Shown here: piece by piece, positions 18,707-27,109 of the stretch | Numbering within the stretch: the stretch's first letter is position 1 | Layout of the letters: the number at the start of each line of letters is the position of its first letter | NCBI GenBank assembly: GCA_019243195.1 | Contig: JAFAUQ010000179.1 | Location: forward strand, 1 to 33,370 | DNA: 33,370 nucleotides | Direction of reading: 5' to 3' | Source: Hyphomicrobiales bacterium | GTDB taxonomy: Bacteria; Pseudomonadota; Alphaproteobacteria; Rhizobiales; Xanthobacteraceae | Program-made: the position numbers and the translations under genes | The notes under the pieces: generated by a model | Told to the model about the DNA's origin: nothing | What the model saw: the letters and a program-made list of their open reading frames with translations, nothing else | Database searches by the model: none

Positions 18707-19987
18707 ATGAGCATGAGAGCAACCGCGCGGCGCTTGGGCTCGCGCGTCGCCGATGACATTGCGCTGTCGTTCGATGCGCTGACGCGTCCGCTGCGGGGAC
18801 CGCGGCCGGGGCTGCGCACCGGCCATTTCCAAATCTGCCACACGCGGCACGAGCACGATCGCGTCTATGCCGAGAACGTTGGCGAATATTTTCGGCAGAT
18901 CGGCGTCGCCTGCAAAGTATTCGAGTTTGAGGCGCCGGGGCGCTGGCCGGGGCTGCGCCGGTGTCTCACGGCGGACACGATCGGTGTGCTGGGGATCAAC
19001 GCGGAATTGGATCACTGCTGGATCGGCAGCAAGGATTTCCTCACCGGCGCGGCGCTGCGCGGGGTGCCGGTGATCCACTGGATCCTGGACCATCCAAGCG
19101 CGCGCTGGCAGCAATTCACCCATGCTACCGCGGCAAATTCGCGCTTCCTGTTCGTGTCGGACTTCGCGGCGGATTACTTCCGGCGCTACTGCCTGCCGAG
19201 CGCCCGCCTCGCCGCGACCGCCTCGGTCGGAGCCAATTGGCGCTCGCGCATCCCCACGCTTTCGCGCGAGGAATTTCTCACCCGGCAGACCACCTGCCTC
19301 ATTCCGCTCGGTCTCAAGCGCATCGGCGGCACGATCGCGGATGTCCGCGAACGCCTTGCCCGTGTCGATCCCGGTTTGCAGATCGCGTTGCGCGAAGCGA
19401 TCGAACGGGCACGTCACGACCTTGAAGGTCCCCTCGAGGCTCATCTCGTTGCCGCGCTTGCGCGCTCGGGACGCGAGTTGCACGGGAGCGAGTTCCATCG
19501 CTGCTTTCAGATCGTCGACGACACGGTACAGATCGAGCGACGTTCGCAGATTTTCGCCGTCGCGGCGCGCTTCCCCGTCGCAATCCAGACCGACGTGGCT
19601 CCCCCAGTGTCGAACTCAGTCGCGCGCATCAGCACCGACGCGCAGACCATCTCCATGACGGCCACGACCGAGCGGATGAAATCGTGCCGCGCGGTGCTCA
19701 GCGCCAACTACGCCAACGACCTGTTCCATGACCGCACCCAGAACGGTCTCAACGCCGGGTGCGCCGCGATCGTCGAGGACACCCCGGTGCACCGGCGGCT
19801 ATTCACCCACGGCAAGAACGCCCTGCTCTTCCGCTATCACGACGACAGCCTCGCCGAGTGCCTCGACCTCGTGTGCGATCATCCGCAGCGCGCCTACGAG
19901 ATCGCCCAGGCGGGGTTTGCGCTGCGCGACGATCCGGCCGTGCGTTTCGGCGGGTTCGATAACATCCTCAAGCTCGCGCGCGCCTGA
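18707..19987 (+). CDS. Glycosyltransferase, CgeB/GT1-like C-terminal domain
   Basis: This 426-residue, soluble-looking protein has two Rossmann-like halves. The N-terminal half contains GVPVIHWILDHP and FLFVSDFAADYFRRY. The C-terminal segment ANYANDLFHDRTQNGLNAGCAAI followed by EDTPVHRRLFTHGKNALLFRY matches the nucleotide-sugar-binding end of CgeB/YkvP-type glycosyltransferases, which carry a conserved glutamate or aspartate after an AGC motif. The donor and acceptor are unknown. It follows the GT-C candidate by 45 bases on the same strand and may be co-transcribed with it. The ATG at 18707 is followed by a second ATG at 18713. Confidence 0.65.
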   Translation: MSMRATARRLGSRVADDIALSFDALTRPLRGPRPGLRTGHFQICHTRHEHDRVYAENVGEYFRQIGVACKVFEFEAPGRWPGLRRCLTADTIGVLGINAELDHCWIGSKDFLTGAALRGVPVIHWILDHPSARWQQFTHATAANSRFLFVSDFAADYFRRYCLPSARLAATASVGANWRSRIPTLSREEFLTRQTTCLIPLGLKRIGGTIADVRERLARVDPGLQIALREAIERARHDLEGPLEAHLVAALARSGRELHGSEFHRCFQIVDDTVQIERRSQIFAVAARFPVAIQTDVAPPVSNSVARISTDAQTISMTATTERMKSCRAVLSANYANDLFHDRTQNGLNAGCAAIVEDTPVHRRLFTHGKNALLFRYHDDSLAECLDLVCDHPQRAYEIAQAGFALRDDPAVRFGGFDNILKLARA

Positions 19988-20033
19988 CGCCGCGCTTGAC
20001 ATTCCTCCCACTCCCGCCCAGCACATCCCGACC

Positions 20034-20174
20034 AAAGTATGATCCCGAAAAAGCCTGCCCCGCACTTGATGCGGGGTGGGTACCGGTTTCCCGCCTGCGC
20101 GAAGCTCTTGGCACGTTTCCTCGTTTGGCTTGGAGCTTCGGCGGGGCGAAGCCAGGTCGTAAAAGATCATGCTC
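20034..20174. repeat. Composite intergenic palindromic repeat
   Basis: The outer arms ATGATC (20039-20044) and GATCAT (20165-20170) lie in contexts TATGATCCCGAAAA and AAAAGATCATGCT. These are the termini of an intergenic element I know from Bradyrhizobium-type genomes. Between them sit the TGGGTACCGGTTT core, an independent hairpin CCCCGCA-CTTGA-TGCGGGG (20058-20076) and a further palindromic segment with CTTCG-GCGGGG-CGAAG (about 20136-20151). It looks like one repeat with others nested inside. The ribosome-binding site of the next gene begins just after it. Confidence 0.65.
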
Positions 20175-20194
20175 CAGTAAAAGGCTAGGAACCC

Positions 20195-20860
20195 ATGGGC
20201 CGTTTGCTCAACGTCGTCACGCCGCTGCACCAGATGACCAAGCGCGATTACCTCGCGCGCATGGTCGACGACAAAGTCCATTGCATGCTCAAGGCCAAGG
20301 AATACGAGGCCGATTACTGGGACGGCGACCGGCGCTACGGTTACGGCGGCTACCGTTACCTTCCCGGCCGCTGGAAGCCGGTCGCGCAGGCTCTGATCGA
20401 TCTCTATGGCCTCAAACCCGATGCCCGCATCCTCGACGTGGGCTGCGGCAAGGGCTTCCTGCTCTACGAATTTCTCCAGCTGCTGCCGCAGGCGCGCATC
20501 GTCGGCTTCGACGTGTCGCACCACGGCCTCGCCGACGCCAAGCCCGAGCTGCGCGACCGGCTGTTCCGTTACCAGGCGCAGGACCGCTACCCGTTCGGCG
20601 ACGGCGCCTTCGACCTCGTGGTCTCGCTCGGTACCCTGCACAATCTGAAAATCTTCGAGCTGCAGAGCGCCTTGCAGGAAATCGAGCGGGTCGGGCGCAA
20701 CAAATACGTGATGGTCGAGAGCTACCGCAACGAGCGCGAACAATTCAACATGCAGTGCTGGGCGCTCACCGCCGAAGCGTTCTACGACACCGCCTCATGG
20801 ATTTGGCTTTACAACCACTTCGGCTATACCGGCGACTACGAGTTCATCTACTTCGAATAG
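20195..20860 (+). CDS. Class I SAM-dependent methyltransferase
   Basis: This 221-residue protein has SAM motif I RILDVGCGKGFLLYEF (about 72-87), the acidic motif ARIVGFDVS and FDLVVSLGTLHNL. The C-terminal part VMVESYRNEREQFNMQCWAL is distinctive but not diagnostic to me. ATG 20195 follows AGGA at short spacing, immediately downstream of the composite repeat. The dehydrogenase downstream is on the same strand, but a heptamer hairpin separates the two. In this locus it probably methylates a sugar or activated-sugar intermediate; the acceptor is unknown. Confidence 0.78.
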   Translation: MGRLLNVVTPLHQMTKRDYLARMVDDKVHCMLKAKEYEADYWDGDRRYGYGGYRYLPGRWKPVAQALIDLYGLKPDARILDVGCGKGFLLYEFLQLLPQARIVGFDVSHHGLADAKPELRDRLFRYQAQDRYPFGDGAFDLVVSLGTLHNLKIFELQSALQEIERVGRNKYVMVESYRNEREQFNMQCWALTAEAFYDTASWIWLYNHFGYTGDYEFIYFE

Positions 20861-20861
20861 A

Positions 20862-20959
20862 GGCGAGTGGCGAGTTGCGAATGGCGAATGGTGAGTAGTC
20901 AATGGTGAGTAGCTCAGACGCCTCATCACCACTCACTACTCACCACTCCCTATTCACGC
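20862..20959. repeat. Heptamer hairpin, GTGAGTA/GCGAATG units
   Basis: The left arm (about 20863-20913) holds 7-nt units such as GCGAATG, GTGAGTA and GTGAGTA. The right arm (about 20923-20958) holds complementary CTCACTA/CTCACCA-type units ending in TATTCAC. A loop of about 10 bases separates them. It fills almost the whole gap between a methyltransferase and a dehydrogenase gene on the same strand. Confidence 0.75.
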
Positions 20960-20978
20960 AGGCAGAAGAACTAAGGCA

Positions 20979-22025
20979 ATGCAGGTTAAGACAGCTAAGG
21001 CCGCCATCCTTGCCCGCTCGCGCGAGCCCCTCGTGGTCGATGAGATCGCGTTGCCGGAGGCGCTCGATGCCGGGCAAGTGCTGATCAAAGTGCTGCACAC
21101 GACGATTTGCGGCGCGCAGATCAACGAGATCGACGCGGTCAAAGGGCCGGACAAGTTCCTGCCGCACCTGCTCGGGCACGAGGCATCGGCGGAGGTGATC
21201 GAGATCGGTCCGGGCGTGACCCAAGTGAAACCCGGCGACACCGTGGTGCTGCACTGGCGCCCGAGCCGCGGCATTGCCAGCCGCACGCCGTCCTATCGCT
21301 GGCGCGGAGAGCATCTCAACGCCGGTTGGGTCACGACCTTCAATGACTACGCAGTGGTTTCGGAAAACCGGATGACCCCGATCCCGGCCGACTTCGACCT
21401 GAAAATCGCGCCGCTGTTCGGCTGCGCCGTGACCACGGCGGCCGGCGTCGTCAACAATGATGCCAAACTCAAGATCGGCGAATCGGTCGTGATCTTCGGC
21501 GTCGGCGGCGTCGGCCTCAATCTCGTTCAGTTCGCGCAGCTCGCCGGCGCCTATCCGATCATCGCGGTTGATTTGCTCGCCCATAAGCTCGAGATGGCGA
21601 AGGCACGCGGGGCGACCCACTGCATCGATGCATCGAAGACGAGCGACGTCGGCGGCGCGATCCGCGCGATCGTCGGCGCGGCCGGCCCCGACAAGGTGCT
21701 GGAGACCACCGGGGTCAAGTCGGTGATCGAACTCGCCTACGAGCTGACCCACCCGGACGGAACCTGTGTGCTGGTCGGCGTGCCCAACGAGAAGGTCACG
21801 ATCTACACGCTGCCGATTCACTTCAACAAAGTGCTCACCGGCTCGCACGGCGGCGACGCCGCCCCGCACATCGACATTCCCCGCATCATCCGCCTGGTAC
21901 GCGCCGGCCGGCTCTCGTTCGACGACATCATTACCCACGAATTCCCCCTCGCCGAAATCAACGCCGCGCTCGATCTCGTGCGCAGCGGCAAGGCGGGGCG
22001 TGTGCTGGTGAATGTGGGAAGCTAG
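20979..22025 (+). CDS. Zinc-type medium-chain alcohol dehydrogenase
   Basis: This 348-residue MDR-family dehydrogenase retains the catalytic zinc ligands Cys44 (TTICGAQ), His67-Glu68 (LLGHEA) and Cys149 (FGCAVTT). Its nucleotide-binding motif is IFGVGGVGLN. The loop that normally carries four structural-zinc cysteines (around LHWRPSRGIASRTPSYRWRG) has none, so the structural zinc is absent. It would oxidise or reduce an alcohol/ketone with NAD(P). In this locus a sugar or polyol substrate is likely, perhaps linked to the split transketolase further down. ATG 20979 gives normal length. It is bounded on both sides by heptamer hairpins. Confidence 0.82.
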   Translation: MQVKTAKAAILARSREPLVVDEIALPEALDAGQVLIKVLHTTICGAQINEIDAVKGPDKFLPHLLGHEASAEVIEIGPGVTQVKPGDTVVLHWRPSRGIASRTPSYRWRGEHLNAGWVTTFNDYAVVSENRMTPIPADFDLKIAPLFGCAVTTAAGVVNNDAKLKIGESVVIFGVGGVGLNLVQFAQLAGAYPIIAVDLLAHKLEMAKARGATHCIDASKTSDVGGAIRAIVGAAGPDKVLETTGVKSVIELAYELTHPDGTCVLVGVPNEKVTIYTLPIHFNKVLTGSHGGDAAPHIDIPRIIRLVRAGRLSFDDIITHEFPLAEINAALDLVRSGKAGRVLVNVGS

Positions 22026-22096
22026 CGAATAGCGAGTAGCGAATAGTAGTGGGAACCGCGGAGAATCCATTCGCTATTCGCTATTCGCTATTCGCA
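22025..22096. repeat. Heptamer hairpin, GCGAATA units, between convergent genes
   Basis: The left arm is GCGAATA-GCGAGTA-GCGAATA (22025-22045). The right arm has four TATTCGC-type units (about 22068-22095), with about 22 bases between. The minus-strand gene's last codons (RIANSE) are read from the right arm. The position between convergent ends suggests a bidirectional terminator. Confidence 0.8.
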
Positions 22097-23924
22097 CGTC
22101 GATATGTAAGCTCGACGCCGGCTGCCCAGCGCCATCGCCCGCCGCCGCGAACAAATTGGCCAATAACGTCAGCAACGCGAGCGGCACGGCAAACAGCGCC
22201 AGCCCCGGCAGCCCGATCCACGGCCGCTGGTGCGCGTCCGCACCCAGCCGCGCGAAAGTCTGGTAGGACCACGCGCGCAGGCGGCTCGCCGGAACATAAC
22301 GGATCTCCTGCAGTCGCGCTGCGCCGCGCAGCGTCTCGGCGAGCGCCGTTGCGAACGATTCCGCGTTTTCCATCGGTCGCGGCTCCCGCACGACAATCAG
22401 CACCGTTCCGCCACCCTGCATCGCAGGCGCGATCCTGCGGATGAGTTCCCCAGTCTTTTCGACATCGCGTTGGTCGAGTTCGATGAGACACAGGCCGAAG
22501 TGGTCGACAAACCCGTCACGGACAGGCGCGCCCTGAAGGAAAGGAGTTGTTTGAAGGGTGGTGACGCGCTGCCCGTATGCCGCCAGCATCACGGAGAACA
22601 GCGTCGGCGCATCGGCAACGTGCAGCAGGCGCCGCGCCGGATTGGCGAAGAAAGGCGAGAGCCGTCGTAACACCGGCCCATAGTCCGGCCAGCGCGGATG
22701 CCAGGGCCGCACGCCCGGTGGATAGCCGATCAGGAGAGCGCGGAGCCGTTCTATCCAACGGCCGCGCCGGCTCGCCGCGCCGAGAAGCGCGCGCAGCGCC
22801 TCGGGGCTCAGCTGCCCGCGCGCCGCCTCCTGCACCGTGGCAATGGCGCCGCGCCAATAGGGATGCCCGTAATGCGGCTGCGGCGGGCTCCGCAGCCGCC
22901 GCGTCACTTGCACCACGTAATCGTCCGCCGCCGCGACGGCAGCGGGCAACGCGGCCGGCAGCTCGCCGGCGTGATAGACGACCGTATGGGCGACGTTTTG
23001 ACGATGCTGCGCCGTCGTCCATTCCTCGAGGCTGCGCGCAAGGACATCCGGTTGCAGCGGCCCTGGCCGCAGGAACCCCGCCTCGTGCGTTCGCGGCTGC
23101 ATTTCCACGACCAGGTATTCGTCGGAATCGGTAATGACGGAGACGTTCCCGGACGGACACATCTCCGGCACGAAGGAATAATCCCACGATGCGCCGACCC
23201 GGAAGTCGATCACCTCGGGACGAACGGCGATCATGTGCATCAGAAAAAACCGGCCGAGCAGCGTTTGCTCATCGACGCGCCAGAACAGGCGGTTGGTGTG
23301 CGCGTTGTGCGTGGATGAGACGTTCACCGTGTTGGCGACGGTGGCAGGGTGAAGATGATCGAGCGCAAAGCGCATCAGCGCCCGGGCGGAAAAGGCGGCG
23401 CCCGCCGCTGGGTGGGGCCCGATGCGCGCACGCAGCCACGGGGTCGCTTCCTCGGCGGTGACTTGGAAATTGCCGACCAGCACCGCGCTGGCGCCGGCGC
23501 GCACGCGCGCGAGCACGCTCGCCAGTGAACCATCGGCAACGATGTAATCGGAGACAAGAAACATGAAGCACGTGTCGAGCATGGCGGGGCCTGCGGCACG
23601 GATTGCCTCCGCGTACGCCAGGGTGAGCGTGGTGGAATTGTTCCCTGCCGTGATCAGATGATCGATCGGCCGGAGACTCGCCGGGCAGATGTCGGCCAGA
23701 CGAAGAAAAGCCGGATGCTGGCGGATGTAGCTTTCGTCCGCGGCGCTGGTGAGGATTGCAAATTCGCTCGGCAGCGACTGCGCCAACGCCGGCACGTTTC
23801 TCGGCGCCAGCAACGTGGGCAGCCCGATTTCGAGAAATTGCCGGACGTAGCGGTGGCCCCAGACCGGCAGCAGCAATTTGACCGATTTGAGCGGCGGGCG
23901 TCGGTCGCGCTCGATTTGCTGCAA
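22074..23924 (-). CDS. Unrecognised two-domain protein: glycosyltransferase-like N-terminus, methyltransferase-like C-terminus, terminal membrane helix
   Basis: I do not recognise this 616-residue protein. The N-terminal part begins VKLLLPVWGHRYVRQFLEIG and contains FLVSDYIVADGS, which resembles a GT-A fold with an acidic metal-binding motif (about residues 18-300). Residues about 470-560 resemble a degenerate Rossmann methyltransferase domain: RRLLHVADAPTLF, then FGLCLIELDQRDVEKTG and MQGGGTVLIVVRE. A hydrophobic stretch near the end (LFAVPLALLTLLANLF) could anchor it. The open frame continues upstream to 24095 inside the acyltransferase gene. TTG 23924, 4 bases after that gene's stop, is the most economical start, and ATG 24014 is another choice. 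The final RIANSE comes from the adjacent hairpin. Confidence 0.6.
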   Translation of the reverse strand: MQQIERDRRPPLKSVKLLLPVWGHRYVRQFLEIGLPTLLAPRNVPALAQSLPSEFAILTSAADESYIRQHPAFLRLADICPASLRPIDHLITAGNNSTTLTLAYAEAIRAAGPAMLDTCFMFLVSDYIVADGSLASVLARVRAGASAVLVGNFQVTAEEATPWLRARIGPHPAAGAAFSARALMRFALDHLHPATVANTVNVSSTHNAHTNRLFWRVDEQTLLGRFFLMHMIAVRPEVIDFRVGASWDYSFVPEMCPSGNVSVITDSDEYLVVEMQPRTHEAGFLRPGPLQPDVLARSLEEWTTAQHRQNVAHTVVYHAGELPAALPAAVAAADDYVVQVTRRLRSPPQPHYGHPYWRGAIATVQEAARGQLSPEALRALLGAASRRGRWIERLRALLIGYPPGVRPWHPRWPDYGPVLRRLSPFFANPARRLLHVADAPTLFSVMLAAYGQRVTTLQTTPFLQGAPVRDGFVDHFGLCLIELDQRDVEKTGELIRRIAPAMQGGGTVLIVVREPRPMENAESFATALAETLRGAARLQEIRYVPASRLRAWSYQTFARLGADAHQRPWIGLPGLALFAVPLALLTLLANLFAAAGDGAGQPASSLHIDVRIANSE

Positions 23925-23928
23925 AGGA

Positions 23929-25182
23929 TCAGCGTCCGGCTGCAATGCGGGCGGCGTCCTCGACCGAGGCTTCCCGCGCCGGCGACGGAAGTCGCCGCCG
24001 TCCGTATGCGGCATTGAACGCCGCACGCAGCCAAGCCTTACCCGGGCGCTCGATCGAGAAATAGAGCAAGCTCGCCCAGACCGCGACGAGTACAAACCCG
24101 ATTGTCATGGTGTAGGCCGCCGCGCCAAACCCGAGCACGAACATGAACGTGAACACGAACGGGTGCCCGAGATAGATCGAGTAGCTGACCTCGCCGAGAT
24201 AGGTCGGTACCCGGTGGCCGAGCGCGCGGGCAATCGAAGAACCGCCGAGCGCGAGCGCCAGGATCAACAGAGCGCAGCCCGGCGCCATCAGGAAGTTCTT
24301 ATGCAGGAAAACCACGTAATCCAGAAACTGGCCGCGCTCGCCGAAATCCCATTGCGCGACCAGCAGCACGAGGGCCACGAGCATCCACGCGACACCGCTC
24401 CAGGCGAGGAATTCGCCGATCCTCGTCCGCACGGTCGCACCCGAGCGCTGGATGAGCAGGTAGATCTGACAGGTCAGCACGCCGGCGAGGAACTCCGGAA
24501 TATGAAAATAGGGCGAGAGATAGACCAGCCAACGGTAGAACGAATTATCCATATCGACGTCGGTCGAGACATATTCCGGATGACGTGCGAGAACAAATGC
24601 CAGCCACGACGCTTGCGTGGCAAACACGAGATAGAAAACCGCAAACGTCAGAACACATAGTCCGACCAGCAGCACGGTGCAGCGTCGAATGCTGGAAATC
24701 GCAACGATCCGATAGAGCACAAGGGCGTAGACTAGATAAAAGAACATCTCGGTCGAGATCGACCATGAGATGTGATAGCGCTGCCCGGCAAACGACTCGC
24801 CATCGACCACCCAGTACCACCACGTTCCGGTCAGTGACGCGAACGACAGGCCGATGCCGGGGTGAGCGAAGAACACACGGCCGAGCTTGCCGAGCAGATA
24901 AAACAGCAGGATTGCGAAAAACAGCGGGTACAGGCGCGAGAACCGCGCGAAGGCAAAGGCCGGAACGGCGGCGCGCCAGCTCTTCGCGAACGAGCCGGCA
25001 TAGACGTAATGCACGATGAAGCCGCTCAACGTGAAGAACAGCGGCATGCCGATGACGGAGATCGGGCTGTGCAACCCGAACGGCATGAAACTCGAGCCTT
25101 CGGCAAAATGCGCAAACACGATGGTCCCGGCGGCGACGAAGCGCAGTCCCGTCAATGCCGGAATTTCCGGTGCCTTCCCCAT
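23929..25182 (-). CDS. Membrane acyltransferase 3 family (OafA/YrhL type)
   Basis: This 417-residue protein with about ten membrane segments starts with IPALTGLRFVAAGTIVFAHF, the family's opening motif including its conserved arginine and histidine. Other helices are visible through the middle, for example LYPLFFAILLFYLLG and YSIYLGHPFVFTFMFVLGF. Such proteins O-acetylate or otherwise acylate polysaccharides using cytoplasmic acyl-CoA. It would decorate the polymer made by this locus. ATG 25182 starts the domain at the usual place; TTG 25218 is the only longer alternative. The stop lies just before the probable start of the next minus-strand gene. Confidence 0.85.
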   Translation of the reverse strand: MGKAPEIPALTGLRFVAAGTIVFAHFAEGSSFMPFGLHSPISVIGMPLFFTLSGFIVHYVYAGSFAKSWRAAVPAFAFARFSRLYPLFFAILLFYLLGKLGRVFFAHPGIGLSFASLTGTWWYWVVDGESFAGQRYHISWSISTEMFFYLVYALVLYRIVAISSIRRCTVLLVGLCVLTFAVFYLVFATQASWLAFVLARHPEYVSTDVDMDNSFYRWLVYLSPYFHIPEFLAGVLTCQIYLLIQRSGATVRTRIGEFLAWSGVAWMLVALVLLVAQWDFGERGQFLDYVVFLHKNFLMAPGCALLILALALGGSSIARALGHRVPTYLGEVSYSIYLGHPFVFTFMFVLGFGAAAYTMTIGFVLVAVWASLLYFSIERPGKAWLRAAFNAAYGRRRLPSPAREASVEDAARIAAGR

Positions 25183-25239
25183 GGCGCGGATTCTAGGGTT
25201 GCTGCCAATCAGGTGCAACCGAACGGAAACGCCCTTCCC

Positions 25240-26115
25240 TCACGGCGCCTTCCACAGGCGGCGCAGATGCAAAGTCGTGCGCGGAAGGCGCCAGAAAGAT
25301 CGCGTGAGGTGGACGAGGGTCGGCAGCCATTTCTTGTCCGCCGAAAGGCTGGAGGCGAGTTCGAAATCGAAACACGCCTCGAGTCGATTAATGGCTTCGG
25401 GCGCGAGCCGGTAGGGGCCGCGCGGATCCGTGTATTTTGCGCGCAGATGCGTCACCACGTCCTCGACCGCTGAGACGCGCGGCTTCTTGGTGACTTCAAT
25501 GATTGCTGCGACATGGGGCCAGACCTCGAGGCGCCCTCCGGCGAGCGCGAAGCGAACGAACCAGTCGTAATCCTCGAACCGGCGTAGCGCCGGGTCGGTT
25601 TCGCCCACGCGCGCGAAGGCCTCGCGCCGCAGCAGCGCGGTCGAACCGTGCGCGAACCAGCAGCCGCTGAGAAAGTCCTCGATGTCCGCGCTCGGCAGCG
25701 GGATCCTCGTCTCCTGATGCTGCCCGCTCTCCGTTCTTCGATCGAGGACAAACCCCGCCGCATAAGCGACCATGGGATCGCGCGTCGCTGCGAACGCGCG
25801 TTCCGCAAGCTGCAGCCGCGGCGCCAATGTGCCGGGCAGCCAATAATCGTCGGAATCGAGGAAGGCGATCCACTCTCCCCGCGAAGCCGCCACCCCGGTG
25901 TCGCGCGCGCGCCCGGCGCCGCGATTTTCCTCATGACGAACTACGCGGATGCGAGGGTCGGCGGCGATATCGGTAGGAAGCTCAAACGGCGGTTCGGACG
26001 CATCGTCAACGATGACGATTTCCATGCCCTCGACATCCTGGGATTGGGCGCTGCGCAGCGCCCGCTCTCCCAGCGTCTGGCGACCGTACACCGGAATGAC
26101 GATCGAAACCCGCAT
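25240..26115 (-). CDS. Family 2 glycosyltransferase
   Basis: This 291-residue GT-A glycosyltransferase has the N-terminal VSIVIPVYGR, the nucleotide-binding IVIVDDASE, the DxD-type FLDSDDYWLPGTL and the later RFEDYDWFVR with the probable catalytic acid. No membrane segments are seen, so it acts on the cytoplasmic face, probably adding one sugar to the undecaprenyl-linked chain. ATG 26115 is used (GTG 26118 directly before it). It is followed by the acyltransferase on the same strand and is divergent from the exporter genes. Confidence 0.87.
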   Translation of the reverse strand: MRVSIVIPVYGRQTLGERALRSAQSQDVEGMEIVIVDDASEPPFELPTDIAADPRIRVVRHEENRGAGRARDTGVAASRGEWIAFLDSDDYWLPGTLAPRLQLAERAFAATRDPMVAYAAGFVLDRRTESGQHQETRIPLPSADIEDFLSGCWFAHGSTALLRREAFARVGETDPALRRFEDYDWFVRFALAGGRLEVWPHVAAIIEVTKKPRVSAVEDVVTHLRAKYTDPRGPYRLAPEAINRLEACFDFELASSLSADKKWLPTLVHLTRSFWRLPRTTLHLRRLWKAP

Positions 26116-26261
26116 CACCGATCAACGCTCCCGCGGGCTCGTTATTCCGGCTTCGTCGCCCGCGTCCCAATAAGGGGCTTTAGCCGTAAACGTTCCTCTT
26201 GTCTGCGGTAAAGATAGAGCCTAGGGGAACGGCGGGGCCGGAACGGGCAGCGGGAATCTCA
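26116..26261. promoter_or_regulatory. Divergent region between the GT2 gene and wzm
   Basis: These 146 bases must carry promoters for both directions. I could not find a well-spaced -35/-10 pair or a convincing dyad. GGGA lies about 8 bases before the wzm ATG. Confidence 0.3.
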
Positions 26262-27089
26262 ATGTTGCAGGCATTCGACGCCACCACCGGCGCCGCCATG
26301 CCCCATTCGGGCGCGGCGCTTTGGCTTGGCCTGCGCACCGTGCGGAACCTGCGCAAGGGTCTCACCTGGGCGTGGCTCGACACCGTCTGCCAATACCGGC
26401 GTTCCAAGATCGGACCGATCTGGGAGACCATCAATGTCCTGGTGATGACACTCGGCATTGCCGTCGTCTCTTCGGCGGTGATCGGCGGAACGGTGACCAA
26501 CCTCATCGGCTATGTCGGGCTCGGCATCATCGTATGGACGGCGATCACGTCGCTTATCAGCGAAGGTACGACCGCCTTTGTGCGCAACCGGGACGCCATA
26601 CTGTCTTCGAATTTGAGCATCGATTTCTATGTCGCGCGAATGAGTTTTCGCATCTTCATCACGTTCTGCCACCATCTCATACTCTATTTCATCGGCGTCG
26701 CGATCGGACTGATAGGGCTGCACTGGGCGGCGCTGCTGGCCATTCCGGGCATCGTGCTTTTGTTCGTGAACGGCTTTTGGACGATAACCCTGCTCTCGCT
26801 CGTGTGCGCGCGCTATCGCGACGTCGAGCTGATCATCCGTAACCTGCTGCAGCTCGCTTTCTTCGTCACACCGGTCTTCTGGGACTATCGCCACATCGTC
26901 TCGAACCGAAGGTTCATCGTCGATTACAACATTCTGTTCTATTTTCTGGAGATCGTGCGCGCGCCGCTGCTGGGCGAAGTACCGACGGCACAAACTTATA
27001 TCGTCGTCGTCTCGGTGACCGTGGTCGGCTACGCGATGGCTTATCTGGTTTATCGCCGGATGCGGCGCGATCTCGCTTTCTACGTTTAG
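26262..27089 (+). CDS. wzm: ABC-2 type polysaccharide exporter permease
   Basis: This 275-residue membrane protein has the six-helix layout of Wzm/KpsM/TagG permeases. An amphipathic N-terminus (TVRNLRKGLTWAWLDTVCQYRRSKIGPIWE, split here as two adjoining stretches) leads to helices such as INVLVMTLGIAVVSSAVI and the late LLQLAFFVTPVFWDY. With the ATPase 20 bases downstream it would export a complete lipid-linked O-antigen or capsule chain across the inner membrane. ATG 26262 has GGGA about 8 bases upstream; a TTG at 26199 would only add a basic tail. Its presence argues for the ABC-dependent rather than the Wzx/Wzy route. Confidence 0.88.
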   Translation: MLQAFDATTGAAMPHSGAALWLGLRTVRNLRKGLTWAWLDTVCQYRRSKIGPIWETINVLVMTLGIAVVSSAVIGGTVTNLIGYVGLGIIVWTAITSLISEGTTAFVRNRDAILSSNLSIDFYVARMSFRIFITFCHHLILYFIGVAIGLIGLHWAALLAIPGIVLLFVNGFWTITLLSLVCARYRDVELIIRNLLQLAFFVTPVFWDYRHIVSNRRFIVDYNILFYFLEIVRAPLLGEVPTAQTYIVVVSVTVVGYAMAYLVYRRMRRDLAFYV

Positions 27090-27109
27090 ATCGAGGCTTG
27101 GCGACGACC

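Noticed and set aside
18287-19498. A 403-codon antisense frame and a similar 376-codon frame at 20940-22070
   Set aside because: They are shadows of the membrane protein/glycosyltransferase and the zinc dehydrogenase; no ribosome-binding site or recognisable domain.
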